Shown one piece after another: positions 24,951-32,406 of a stretch of DNA of 64,000 bases; the first letter of the stretch is position 1; each line of letters starts with the position of its first letter. The notes under the pieces were generated by a model, which was not told the DNA's origin, searched no databases, and saw nothing but the letters and a program-made list of their open reading frames with translations. This DNA comes from JAEUMG01 sp046349315. Its GTDB lineage: Bacteria > Pseudomonadota > Alphaproteobacteria > Rhizobiales > Aestuariivirgaceae. The stretch lies in the NCBI GenBank assembly GCA_046349315.1, contig JAXMCQ010000009.1, forward strand, positions 1 through 64,000, given 5' to 3'. The position numbers and the translations under genes were made by a program.

Positions 24951-25111
24951 TCCCCTCTCCCCTCGTGGGAGAGGGCGGCGCGAGCAGTAGCGAAGCGCCG
25001 GGTGAGGGGGCATCTCCACTTCTTGGCGATTAATACTTCGGCACGTTACCCCTCACCCGCCGCGGGCCTATCGGCCCTCGTCGCCCTCTCCCACAAGGAG
25101 AGAGGGTAAGA
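24951..25111. repeat. Paired intergenic palindromic repeats (REP-like)
   Basis: Two inverted copies of a CCCTCTCCC...GGGAGAGGG element sit face to face between convergent genes. The first runs from CCCCTCTCCCC to GCCGGGTGAGGGG; the second from CCCCTCACCCGCCG to GGAGAGAGGG. Each can form a long hairpin, and together one very large one. Similar CTCTCCC-type elements occur at 33318-33341 and 33434-33457. They probably serve as bidirectional transcript ends. Confidence 0.8.
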
Positions 25112-25119
25112 GTGAAGTA

Positions 25120-25707
25120 TCAAACCGCCAATCCGAGTGCGTGCCGGAAGCGTCCCTTGAGCCAGGCGCCGTCGCGCGACGGCAGCACGCGCGGTGGCGA
25201 GCCCGCATCGATCTTGATGACCGCAACCACGGGTCCCTCGCCGATCCGCGTGATACGCTCTGCGAGTAAGCCAACCTCATCCATCGTCGTGACCGTGCGC
25301 GTCTCGGCAATCCCGCACGCCATCGCGATCTTCGCTAAGTCCGCGCCACCGGCGGTATGCGTCGCCTGCGCGCCAGTCTCGCCATAAAGCCCGTTATCGA
25401 GGATGACGACCGAGAGGTTCTTCGGCTTCTGCAAGGCAATCGTCGCAAAGCCGCCAAGGCCCATGAGCGCTTCGCCATCGCCTGTCAGCACCACGACCGG
25501 GCGCTGCGGCTGTGCAAGCGCAAGCCCGAGTCCCATCATCGCGGCGCCGCCCATTGCACCCCACAGATAGAAATTGCGTGGATCGTCTCCCGCCGCCGCA
25601 AGATCGTAAGTCGCCGAGCCGAGGCCAGCGATGACCAGCGTTTCGCCGCGGTCGCGCAAAAGCCGTGCGACGACAACCCGCCGATCGAGAAGTGCGGCTT
25701 TGCTCAT
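25120..25707 (-). CDS. TPP-dependent decarboxylase, beta (pyrophosphate-binding) subunit
   Basis: The C-terminal half of a split thiamine-diphosphate enzyme like ComE (sulfopyruvate decarboxylase beta) or the second half of phosphonopyruvate decarboxylase, 195 aa. The TPP signature is LTGDGEALMGLGGFATIALQ...VVILDN near residue 75-105 (GDG followed by N). NFYLWGAMGGAAMMGLGLALA before it is also typical. Its ATG overlaps the alpha-subunit stop (ATGA), so the subunits are made together. It probably decarboxylates a 3-substituted pyruvate. Substrate assignment to sulfo- or phosphonopyruvate is only by family. Confidence 0.85.
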   Translation of the reverse strand: MSKAALLDRRVVVARLLRDRGETLVIAGLGSATYDLAAAGDDPRNFYLWGAMGGAAMMGLGLALAQPQRPVVVLTGDGEALMGLGGFATIALQKPKNLSVVILDNGLYGETGAQATHTAGGADLAKIAMACGIAETRTVTTMDEVGLLAERITRIGEGPVVAVIKIDAGSPPRVLPSRDGAWLKGRFRHALGLAV

Positions 25708-26213
25708 TTCGCAAAATCCTTCGCTCCGATGAGCCGCTGCGACAGCAATACCGCGCAGGCCGCACCGCCCTCGAACGCCATCGAGGCCGCCGCCGTCACT
25801 GTCGGCTTCACGTCATCGGGCGCGCTCACCCGCATCACAGTGAGGTCCATCGCCTTCAAAACGCCTTCTGTTGCCGTGCCCATCGGCACTTGCCACGGGT
25901 TGAATTCGCCCCATTCGCCGCGCATCGTGACGAGGGTGAGGAACGGAAAGCCGCAAGTCTTCACCAGCGACAGCATGTTGATGCAATTGCCGACCCCGCT
26001 CGACTGCATCAATAACACGCCGCGTGCGCCGCCGAGCCAGGCGCCCCCGAGAATGGCGATCCCCTCCTCTTCCGTCGTCAAGGGAATGGCGGTCATCGCC
26101 GGATCGGCATGGGCGCTCCGGATGAGGTCCATGTGCCCGCTGTCGGGCACATAGCAGACCTGGCTGACGCCAAAGCGCGTCAGCACCGCGTGAATATCGC
26201 CGGGCCAGCTCAT
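25704..26213 (-). CDS. TPP-dependent decarboxylase, alpha (pyrimidine-binding) subunit
   Basis: The N-terminal half of the split TPP enzyme, 169 aa, like ComD. It contains VLTRFGVSQVCYVPDSGHMDLIRS, the conserved catalytic-Glu region TTEEEGIAILGGAWLGGARGVLLMQSSGVGNCINML and VTMRGEWGEFNPWQVPMG, which is highly characteristic of sulfopyruvate/phosphonopyruvate decarboxylases. The gene overlaps both neighbours by four bases: the reductase gene upstream and the beta subunit downstream. The three-gene operon therefore runs reductase, alpha, beta. Function by family is a 2-keto acid decarboxylase. Confidence 0.85.
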   Translation of the reverse strand: MSWPGDIHAVLTRFGVSQVCYVPDSGHMDLIRSAHADPAMTAIPLTTEEEGIAILGGAWLGGARGVLLMQSSGVGNCINMLSLVKTCGFPFLTLVTMRGEWGEFNPWQVPMGTATEGVLKAMDLTVMRVSAPDDVKPTVTAAASMAFEGGAACAVLLSQRLIGAKDFAK

Positions 26214-27118
26214 GAGGATTTACGCAACCGTGGCTTCTCGATGCCGGCAAGGTCGCACAAGGCGTCGACCATGGCGGAGAAATCCTGACCCCCGAAGCCG
26301 CGCGAGCGCGCCGTGCTGAAGGCCTCGCGCGCTGCTGCCGCCACCGGCACCGGCACTTTCGCGGCATTGGCGGCTTCGATGATGAGGGTGAGATCCTTAT
26401 GCGCAAGATCGATGGTGAAGCCCGGCTCGGTGTCGCCCTTGAGCACCTTGTTCGGCCAATTGATCTTGAGCTGGCCATTGGTCGCCGTCGTACCGTGCAA
26501 GACATCGAGCGTGCGTTCGAGATCGAGGCCGAAGCGCTGCGACAAGGCGAGCGCCTCGGCATTGAGCTGGCAAAGTATGATCGCCAAGTAATTGTTGACG
26601 AGCTTGCTGCGCGTGCCGGCACCGACATCGCCGCAATGGAAGATTGTGGTGCCCATCGCTTCAAGCGCCGGCTTGGCGCGCGCGAAATCTTCCGCCGAGC
26701 CGCCGACCATGAACAAGGATTCGCCGCGCTCGGCATGGGCGGCGAGCCGTCCGACCGGCGCATCGACGAAGCCCATGCCTTTCTCGCGCGCGAGCTTCGC
26801 GACATGATCGGTAGCCGCCGGATCGACCGTGCTCATGTCGACAATCAGCGTGCCGGCCGTGGCATTGGCAATGACGCCTTCAGCGCCGCCGACGACCTGG
26901 CGCACCGTCGCGGGATCGGGCAGCATGGTGATGACCACCGACGATTGCTGCGCCACTTCGGCAACGCTCTTGGCCCCCCTCGCCTGCAATTGCTCGAGTT
27001 CGGCGACCGCAGCGGGGTTGATATCATAGGCGATGACGCGAAATCCCTTGCGGCAGAGATTGGCGGCCATGGGCCGTCCCATGCGCCCGAGGCCGATAAA
27101 GCCGATCGTTTCCGTCAT
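26210..27118 (-). CDS. 3-hydroxyisobutyrate dehydrogenase-family NAD(P) oxidoreductase
   Basis: A 302-aa beta-hydroxyacid dehydrogenase. ATG 27118 begins MTETIGFIGLGRMGRPMAANL, a Rossmann motif GLGRMG typical of the family; FVDAPVGRLAAHAERGESLFMVGG is the substrate-binding block, where the family normally has DAPVSGG-x-x-A-x-G, so the glycine pair is replaced by RLAAH. NNYLAIILCQLNAEALALSQRFGLD has the position of the catalytic region, but the usual K in G-x-x-x-K-x-x-N is retained as SKLVNN. Relatives include tartronate-semialdehyde and sulfolactaldehyde reductases. It starts the operon with the TPP decarboxylase and is divergent from the alcohol dehydrogenase gene. Confidence 0.87.
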   Translation of the reverse strand: MTETIGFIGLGRMGRPMAANLCRKGFRVIAYDINPAAVAELEQLQARGAKSVAEVAQQSSVVITMLPDPATVRQVVGGAEGVIANATAGTLIVDMSTVDPAATDHVAKLAREKGMGFVDAPVGRLAAHAERGESLFMVGGSAEDFARAKPALEAMGTTIFHCGDVGAGTRSKLVNNYLAIILCQLNAEALALSQRFGLDLERTLDVLHGTTATNGQLKINWPNKVLKGDTEPGFTIDLAHKDLTLIIEAANAAKVPVPVAAAAREAFSTARSRGFGGQDFSAMVDALCDLAGIEKPRLRKSS

Positions 27119-27249
27119 CGCATCCCCGCTTGAGTTTCGTGGGCCACATATCCCCATCGGCACAGGCCTCACAAGACCCCTTGCCTGTTGCCTGCCATGC
27201 AGTCCCGCGGCTATGCCTGTGGCCCGATAGAGCCAGGGAGGAACGGCCG

Positions 27250-28293
27250 ATGAAGAAAACGATGAAGGCGGCGGTGCTGCACAAGATCGGCCATCCCTTG
27301 GTGATCGAGGACATTCCGGTGCCGGAACCCGGCTATGGCGATGTCCTGATCAAGGTCAGGGCCTGCGGCGTCTGCCACAGCGATCTTCACGCGGTCGAAG
27401 GCGACTGGACGCCCTTGCCGAACCTGCCGCTCATTCCGGGTCACGAGGCGACGGGCCATGTCGCGAAGCTCGGCCCGGGCGTCGACAGTCTCAAGGTCGG
27501 CGATATCGTCGGTGTGCCCTGGATGTATTCGGCCTGCGGCCATTGCGAATTCTGTCTCTCCGGCATGGAGACCATCTGCAAGGCGGCCGAGGCGACGGGC
27601 TATTCCAAGCCCGGCGGCTATGCCGAATACATGATCGCACCGGCGGCCTTCGTCGGCCGCATCCCGGAGACGGCCGATCTTTTCGAACTGGCGCCCATCC
27701 TCTGTGCCGGCGTCACCACCTATCGCGGCCTGAAACGCACCGGCGCGCGGCCCGGCCAGTGGCTCGCTGTCGTCGGCATTGGCGGGCTTGGCCATATCGC
27801 CGTTCAATATGCCCGCGCCATGGGCTTGCGCGTCGCCGCCGTCGATGTTGCCGACGACAAGCTCGAACTCGCCCGCTCGCTCGGCGCCGAAGTGATGGTC
27901 AATGCCAAGGAAGAGGATCCGGCCAAGGCGATCCAAACGAAGATTGGCGGCGCTCATGCGGCGGTCGTCACCGCGATCGCCACCAAGGCCTTCGAACAGG
28001 CGGTGATGATGCTCAGGCCCGCCGGCACGGTCTCCTATATCGGCCTGCCTGGCGGCAAGTCGGATGAAATCCGCACCTCCATCTCGGCCATCGTCAATGG
28101 CGAATTGTCGGTCAGGGGCTCCAATGTCGGAACCCGCCTCGATCTTGGCGAGGCGATCGCCTTTGCCGCCAATGGTCTCGTCACGGCGAAGATAAGAAAG
28201 GCGCCCTTGATTGCCATCAACGCCATCTTCGATGAGATGCGCCAGGGCAAGATCGTCGGCCGCGTCGTCCTCGATCTCGGATCAAGCGAGTAA
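27250..28293 (+). CDS. adhP: Zinc-dependent alcohol dehydrogenase, AdhP type
   Basis: A medium-chain zinc alcohol dehydrogenase, 347 aa from ATG 27250 with AGGGAGGAA upstream. Catalytic zinc ligands are visible in VRACGVCHSDLHAVEGDW (Cys) and LIPGHEATGHV (His-Glu); the structural zinc cysteines are in CGHCEFCLSGMETIC. The Rossmann motif is GIGGLGHIAVQYARAMG. These match class I AdhP-like enzymes that interconvert primary alcohols and aldehydes with NAD. It is divergent from the reductase-TPP enzyme operon with 131 bases between, so it may consume the aldehyde that the decarboxylase produces. A strong terminator follows. Confidence 0.9.
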   Translation: MKKTMKAAVLHKIGHPLVIEDIPVPEPGYGDVLIKVRACGVCHSDLHAVEGDWTPLPNLPLIPGHEATGHVAKLGPGVDSLKVGDIVGVPWMYSACGHCEFCLSGMETICKAAEATGYSKPGGYAEYMIAPAAFVGRIPETADLFELAPILCAGVTTYRGLKRTGARPGQWLAVVGIGGLGHIAVQYARAMGLRVAAVDVADDKLELARSLGAEVMVNAKEEDPAKAIQTKIGGAHAAVVTAIATKAFEQAVMMLRPAGTVSYIGLPGGKSDEIRTSISAIVNGELSVRGSNVGTRLDLGEAIAFAANGLVTAKIRKAPLIAINAIFDEMRQGKIVGRVVLDLGSSE

Positions 28294-28341
28294 GGATTGG
28301 AATCACAACCTAGGCGTGTTGGCCTCTAGAACCGCTTGGAA

Positions 28342-28367
28342 GGCCCCGTAGGGCCGTTTCTTTTCTT
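28342..28367 (+). terminator. Rho-independent terminator after the alcohol dehydrogenase gene
   Basis: GGCCC-cgta-GGGCC followed by GTTTCTTTTCTT, 49 bases after the stop codon. The 240-base gap from 28294 to 28533 holds little else: a second GC-rich inverted pair around 28410-28435 and no convincing small gene. Confidence 0.8.
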
Positions 28368-28533
28368 AGAGCTAGGGGGGTACCGGCCAGATCGCCGCGC
28401 GCCCCTACGGGCCATCCCTGGCGTCTCCAGGGGCCTCTAGTCGAGAATGTTCCTTATTTGTTTGTCGGGCTTTGGATAGGATCGGATTGCTCGGGATATA
28501 GGCGGTCTCTGTCGCCGCCTAAAAATTCATCGC

Positions 28534-29061
28534 TCAATCCATGACGCGCGGCTCGGTCGGCGACGCCCAGCCCTTCGGAAGTGGTTCTTGGTAGCCGGGT
28601 GGGATCGCGAAAGCGGAGCCGTAAGCGAACAGTCCCGTCGAGCCTTTGAGGCCGAGGAGATACCAGATCTCCAGCATGTACTCCTGCACGCGATCACGAT
28701 CCTCAGTCGCAAGAAGAGCAACCTTTTTCATTCCTCCTTCGATCAGCGCCGCCACGATCTTTGCCGGCAATGATCCGTCCGGCCTTGCAAGGACCGCATC
28801 GATGACACCATGAACAGCTTCATTGGCGGTCGCTTCTTCTTGCGGTGTTTCAACGCCCACGTAGTGCCAGGGCGCGATCTCATTCGGTCGAAACTTGTGC
28901 TCTGCACGAAGCCGCTCGAGCGCCTGTCGTTTTTCGGGAGTGAGTTCGACGACTTCTGTCGAGGTGGGAGGCGGCCTCGGCAAAGACCGCCATGCCCGCA
29001 GGGCGGAGAAGCCAACGGCCACCACTATGGCAAGAAGCATCGCAAAGAGGAGTGTGCGCAT
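28534..29061 (-). CDS. Small exported or anchored protein, possibly DUF4844-like
   Basis: A 175-aa protein of unknown function. The N-terminus MRTLLFAMLLAIVVAVGFSAL is a single hydrophobic segment, either an uncleaved anchor or a signal peptide, followed by a Pro-rich linker and a mostly helical domain of about 130 residues. The core ATEDRDRVQEYMLEIWYLLGLKGSTGLFAYG is reminiscent of the DUF4844 domain (EDRE...YFEELMDI-GLESSGGLL), but I cannot confirm this by search. It stands alone between a terminator and a palindromic repeat; neighbours give no clue. Confidence 0.6.
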   Translation of the reverse strand: MRTLLFAMLLAIVVAVGFSALRAWRSLPRPPPTSTEVVELTPEKRQALERLRAEHKFRPNEIAPWHYVGVETPQEEATANEAVHGVIDAVLARPDGSLPAKIVAALIEGGMKKVALLATEDRDRVQEYMLEIWYLLGLKGSTGLFAYGSAFAIPPGYQEPLPKGWASPTEPRVMD

Positions 29062-29118
29062 CGCAAAAACCTAAAGTAATTGGGCCGGAGCTCCCAGCGA
29101 CCTCGGATTGATCCAATT

Positions 29119-29214
29119 GTCATCCCCGCACTTGTTGCGGGGATCCATTACGCAGATCTTCCGTAGGCTGAGCATGTTGCACGATGGATTGCCGGGACAA
29201 GCCCGGCAATGACA
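29119..29214. repeat. Intergenic palindromic repeat, about 96 bp
   Basis: The element starts TGTCATCCCCGC and ends CCCGGCAATGACA, so its ends are inverted. It holds two hairpins, CCCCGC-N7-GCGGGG and TTGCCGGG-acaag-CCCGGCAA. This form (cccgcacttgttgcgggg ... gccgggacaagcccggc) is common as a dispersed intergenic repeat in alphaproteobacteria. Confidence 0.8.
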
Positions 29215-29225
29215 AGTTCGCTACG

Positions 29226-30170
29226 CTAAAGCGGCTTGAGCCCCGCTTCTATCTCCTTGCGCCGGGGTTCGAGGAAAGGCGGCAGTGCTAGGCCCTCGCC
29301 AAGTGTGGCGAGTGGCTCATCTGCCGTGAAGCCCGGTCCGTCACTGGCGATCTCGAACAAGATGCCGTTCGGCTCGCGGAAATAGAGGCTCTTGAAATAG
29401 AAGCGGTCGACCGGACCGCTCGACGGGATGCGCAATTGCCGCAGGCGATCGGCCCAGGCTTGGTAGTCGGCATCGGGCGTCCGGAAGGCGACGTGATGAA
29501 CACCGCCCGCACCCTGTTGCGCCGGCGGCAGATTGGGTTCGACCGCGACATGCAACTCGGCCGCCGGTCCCTCGCCCTTCATGCGATAGACATGCGTCGC
29601 GTTGTTGCTTCCATGAACCGGCGCATAGGTTCGCTCCGGAGTCATGTTCATGACGCGGGTCAGGACGAGATCAGTCTGCTTCAGTTCCGGCACGCTCATG
29701 ATGACGGGGCCAAGTCCGCGAATTTGATACTCCGCCGGCACCGGGCTCTTGTCCCATGCATTGCCTTCACCGACCCCGCCATCATCGACAAGCATCAGGC
29801 GCTGGCCTTCGAAATCCTCGAAATTGACGGTCACGCGGCCGTCGCGCTCGACTGCCGATTGATGCGCAACGCCGAACTCCTTGAAACGCTTGAGCCACCA
29901 GTCGATCGCCGCCTGACCCGCGACCCGGAGCCCGGTGCGCGAGATCGAATGTGTGCCGCGCCGCTCCCGCCCCACCGGCCAGTCGAAAAAGGTGAGATCG
30001 CTCCCTGGCGAAGCGAGGCCGTCGGCATAGAAGAGATGATAGGCGCTGACATCGTCCTGGTTGACGGTCTTCTTGACGAGCCGCATGCCGAGCGTGTCGG
30101 TATAGAATTTGTGATTGCGCGAGGCTTGCGCGGTGACGGCGGTCAGATGATGAAGTCCGGTGAGTTGCAT
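29226..30170 (-). CDS. Ring-cleaving dioxygenase, MhqO/LinE-like (glyoxalase fold)
   Basis: An extradiol-type dioxygenase with two vicinal-oxygen-chelate domains, 314 aa from ATG 30170. MQLTGLHHLTAVTAQASRNHKFYTDTLGMRLVKKTVN carries the first metal His (GLHH), GAGGVHHVAFRTPDADYQAWADRLR the second, and PNGILFEIASDGPGFTADE the Glu ligand, so the Fe(II) site is complete. Family members cleave hydroquinones. It is the last gene of an operon with an esterase-like hydrolase and a second dioxygenase, as in bacillary mhqNOP-type quinone detoxification. It ends with the motif LPPFLEPRRKEIEAGL. Confidence 0.88.
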   Translation of the reverse strand: MQLTGLHHLTAVTAQASRNHKFYTDTLGMRLVKKTVNQDDVSAYHLFYADGLASPGSDLTFFDWPVGRERRGTHSISRTGLRVAGQAAIDWWLKRFKEFGVAHQSAVERDGRVTVNFEDFEGQRLMLVDDGGVGEGNAWDKSPVPAEYQIRGLGPVIMSVPELKQTDLVLTRVMNMTPERTYAPVHGSNNATHVYRMKGEGPAAELHVAVEPNLPPAQQGAGGVHHVAFRTPDADYQAWADRLRQLRIPSSGPVDRFYFKSLYFREPNGILFEIASDGPGFTADEPLATLGEGLALPPFLEPRRKEIEAGLKPL

Positions 30171-30174
30171 GGGT

Positions 30175-30798
30175 CTAACTCCTCGCAAGCGATTTTGTGT
30201 GAGCGTTAAGCCAGTCCCTGGCGATGGCGAGATCGGCCTGGGATAGTCCGTGTCCCGCCGGCAGCACGCGATGATCGACGTCAGCGCCATCGGCAGTGAA
30301 GAGTGCGGCAAGGCGCGCCGCATTGTCAGCGGGCACGATCGGATCCTGCTTTCCCGACAGTATCAATACAGGCTTTCCCGTCAGATCGGCTTTCGGCGGG
30401 TTGGACAGAGGCACCATGGCGCGCAACAGGATCGCGCCCGAAAGCGCCTCCGGCCGCAACAACAGAAGTGCTGCCGCGATATTGGCGCCATTGGAAAAGC
30501 CAATAGCAACCGGCGCATTGAGGCGATGCGTCTCGCGCGCGGTCGCGATGAAATCGGCGAGCTCGTGGCTGCGAAACGCGACATCGGCCTCGTCGAACAT
30601 TCCTTCCGCGAAGCGGCGGAAGAATCGCGGCATGCCGTTCTCGAGCACTGTGCCGCGCGGCGACAGCAAGGCTGCGCCGGGTGAAAGCTCGCGGCCAAGC
30701 GGCACGAGATCATGTTCATTTCCGCCCGTTCCATGCAGCAACAGCAGGGGCGTTGCGGTTGGATCATGACCCGCTTCGAAATGATGGATGAAGCTCAT
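30175..30798 (-). CDS. Alpha/beta hydrolase, carboxylesterase/MhqD-like
   Basis: A 207-aa serine hydrolase of the phospholipase/carboxylesterase group. LLLLHGTGGNEHDLVPLGREL gives the HGxGG oxyanion region, AIGFSNGANIAAALLL the nucleophile elbow GFSNGA with catalytic Ser at about residue 105, then SGKQDPIVPADNAA with Asp and LPAGHGLSQADL with His. It lies between two ring-cleaving dioxygenase genes, four bases from the downstream one and 15 from the upstream one. In related operons such hydrolases act on products of quinone ring cleavage or conjugates; the substrate here is not known. Confidence 0.88.
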   Translation of the reverse strand: MSFIHHFEAGHDPTATPLLLLHGTGGNEHDLVPLGRELSPGAALLSPRGTVLENGMPRFFRRFAEGMFDEADVAFRSHELADFIATARETHRLNAPVAIGFSNGANIAAALLLLRPEALSGAILLRAMVPLSNPPKADLTGKPVLILSGKQDPIVPADNAARLAALFTADGADVDHRVLPAGHGLSQADLAIARDWLNAHTKSLARS

Positions 30799-30813
30799 GA
30801 TTGACTCCTGATA

Positions 30814-31752
30814 CTAAACTGTCTCGAGCGCCGGCAGGCGTGCTTCGATTTCGCCGCGCCGGGTTTCGAGGAATTTCGGCAGTTTGAGTTCGCGCCCGAG
30901 CGTCGCCATCGGTTCATCGACGGCAAAGCCCGGAACATCGGTTGCGATCTCGAACAACACCCCGCCCGGTTCGCGGAAATAGACCGAGCGGAAATAATTG
31001 CGGTCCTTCTGTTCGGTAACGCGCATGCCGTGATCGCGTCGAAGCTTTGCGGCCATCGCGGCTTGCGCTTCATCGTTACTCGCGCGGAACGCGATGTGAT
31101 GCACCGAGCCCGCACCAAGCCGAGCCGGCAAGAAGCCGCCGGCCTGGCGCAGATCGATGATTCCGCCGGGACCCGACGCGTTGCTGCGATAGCGCGCGAC
31201 CGAATCCTCATCACCCACATGCGTGTAACCGAACACATCGGTGAGGATCGCCGCGGTGCTCTCGGTCTTTTCAAGCAGGAGACTCACGCCGTCGAAGCCG
31301 CGGATCGCGAATTCATCCGGCACGCCGCCGCCCGACCAGGCCGGCTCGCCCGAAATACCGGGCGTGCCGACGAGCGCAAGCCGCATCCCGTCCGGATCCT
31401 TGAAGGCGATGACGGTCTGGCCGAAGCGCTTCACCGGCGCCTCATGGGCAACGCCATGGGTGACGAAGCGATGCGTCCAGTAGCCGACGCCTCCTTCCGG
31501 AATGCGGAACTGCGTCTCGAATGTCTCGCCGATGCCTGACCGGCCCGGCGCCGCATGCGGCCAGGGAAAGAAGGTGAGGATCGTGCCGGGATTGCCGGCT
31601 TCGTCGCCGAAATAGAAATGATAGGTGCCGGGATCGTCGAAATTGACGGTCTTCTTGACGAGCCGGAGGCCCAAAACGCGCATGTAGAAATCGAGATTGC
31701 GCTGCGCCGGGCCGGCAATGGCGGTGACGTGATGGAGACCGGGGCTCAACAT
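30814..31752 (-). CDS. Ring-cleaving dioxygenase, MhqO/LinE-like (second copy)
   Basis: A 312-aa two-domain vicinal-oxygen-chelate dioxygenase similar to the product of 29226-30170 over its whole length. MLSPGLHHVTAIAGPAQRNLDFYMRVLGLRLVKKTVNFDD has the first metal His, LGAGSVHHIAFRASNDEAQAAM the second, and EPGGVLFEIATDVPGFAVDE the Glu ligand. It is first in the operon dioxygenase-hydrolase-dioxygenase. The divergent DoxX gene lies 167 bases away across a region with inverted ATTGCATC repeats. The two dioxygenases are diverged, so they probably differ in substrate. Confidence 0.88.
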   Translation of the reverse strand: MLSPGLHHVTAIAGPAQRNLDFYMRVLGLRLVKKTVNFDDPGTYHFYFGDEAGNPGTILTFFPWPHAAPGRSGIGETFETQFRIPEGGVGYWTHRFVTHGVAHEAPVKRFGQTVIAFKDPDGMRLALVGTPGISGEPAWSGGGVPDEFAIRGFDGVSLLLEKTESTAAILTDVFGYTHVGDEDSVARYRSNASGPGGIIDLRQAGGFLPARLGAGSVHHIAFRASNDEAQAAMAAKLRRDHGMRVTEQKDRNYFRSVYFREPGGVLFEIATDVPGFAVDEPMATLGRELKLPKFLETRRGEIEARLPALETV

Positions 31753-31806
31753 GGCACTACTCCCCTTTCCTGGGTTCGCTCCTGCAAATAAGCGGGAGTG
31801 CCACCA

Positions 31807-31838
31807 ATTGCATCTTCATTTCCTTGCGCGGATGCAAT
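31807..31838. promoter_or_regulatory. Candidate LysR operator between dioxygenase operon and doxX
   Basis: ATTGCATC at 31807-31814 and GATGCAAT at 31831-31838 form a perfect inverted repeat with a 16-base spacer; a further TTGCAATC occurs near 31866. LysR regulators bind such interrupted dyads. The site lies between divergent genes whose neighbour is a LysR gene. Confidence 0.5.
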
Positions 31839-31919
31839 ATCATTGCTGCAAACATGCATTTTGACTTGCAATCATGAAAGCACGAGTTTGGGGCCCTCAA
31901 TCAACCGAGGATGCCTCCC

Positions 31920-32348
31920 ATGATCGATACCCGTCTTGCTCCCTATGGCGCCTTCCTGCTGCGTGTAGCGCTCGGCGTCATGTTTATTGCCCATGCCTAT
32001 CTGAAGCTCGCGATCTTCACGATCCCTGGCTTTGCCGGATTTCTGACTCAGGTTGGCCTGCCGGAGATCTTTGCCTGGCCGATCGTGCTCGCCGAAATCG
32101 CCGGCGGCGTTGCCTTGATCATCGGCTTCCATGCCCGCGTCGTGTCGATATTGCTGCTCCCCATTCTCTTGGGCGCGCTCGTCATCCATTCCGGCAATGG
32201 CTGGCTCTTCACCGCCCCGAATGGCGGCTGGGAATATCCGGCCTTCCTGGCCGTTGCCGCTTTGACCCAGGCACTCGTGGGCGAAGGCGCCTTCGCACTC
32301 CGCACCACGCGGATTGCAGTGCCGGCGCCCGCCGCTCGCACCGCCTGA
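31920..32348 (+). CDS. DoxX family membrane protein
   Basis: A 142-aa inner-membrane protein with four hydrophobic helices, of the DoxX/quinol-oxidase-like family found in many redox-stress loci. The opening YGAFLLRVALGVMFIAHAYLKL has the conserved R and H-x-x-x-K of the first helix; WPIVLAEIAGGVALIIGF marks the second and third. ATG 31920 is preferred over ATG 31911 because GAGG lies nine bases upstream. It is divergent from the hydroquinone dioxygenase operon and 58 bases before a LysR regulator, which fits a role in quinone or thiol stress; the biochemical role is unknown. Confidence 0.85.
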   Translation: MIDTRLAPYGAFLLRVALGVMFIAHAYLKLAIFTIPGFAGFLTQVGLPEIFAWPIVLAEIAGGVALIIGFHARVVSILLLPILLGALVIHSGNGWLFTAPNGGWEYPAFLAVAALTQALVGEGAFALRTTRIAVPAPAARTA

Positions 32349-32406
32349 TTGCACAATCTCATGCGGCGCCGTCCTGGCGCCGCATGCAAATTTTGGCGGC
32401 GCTCCC

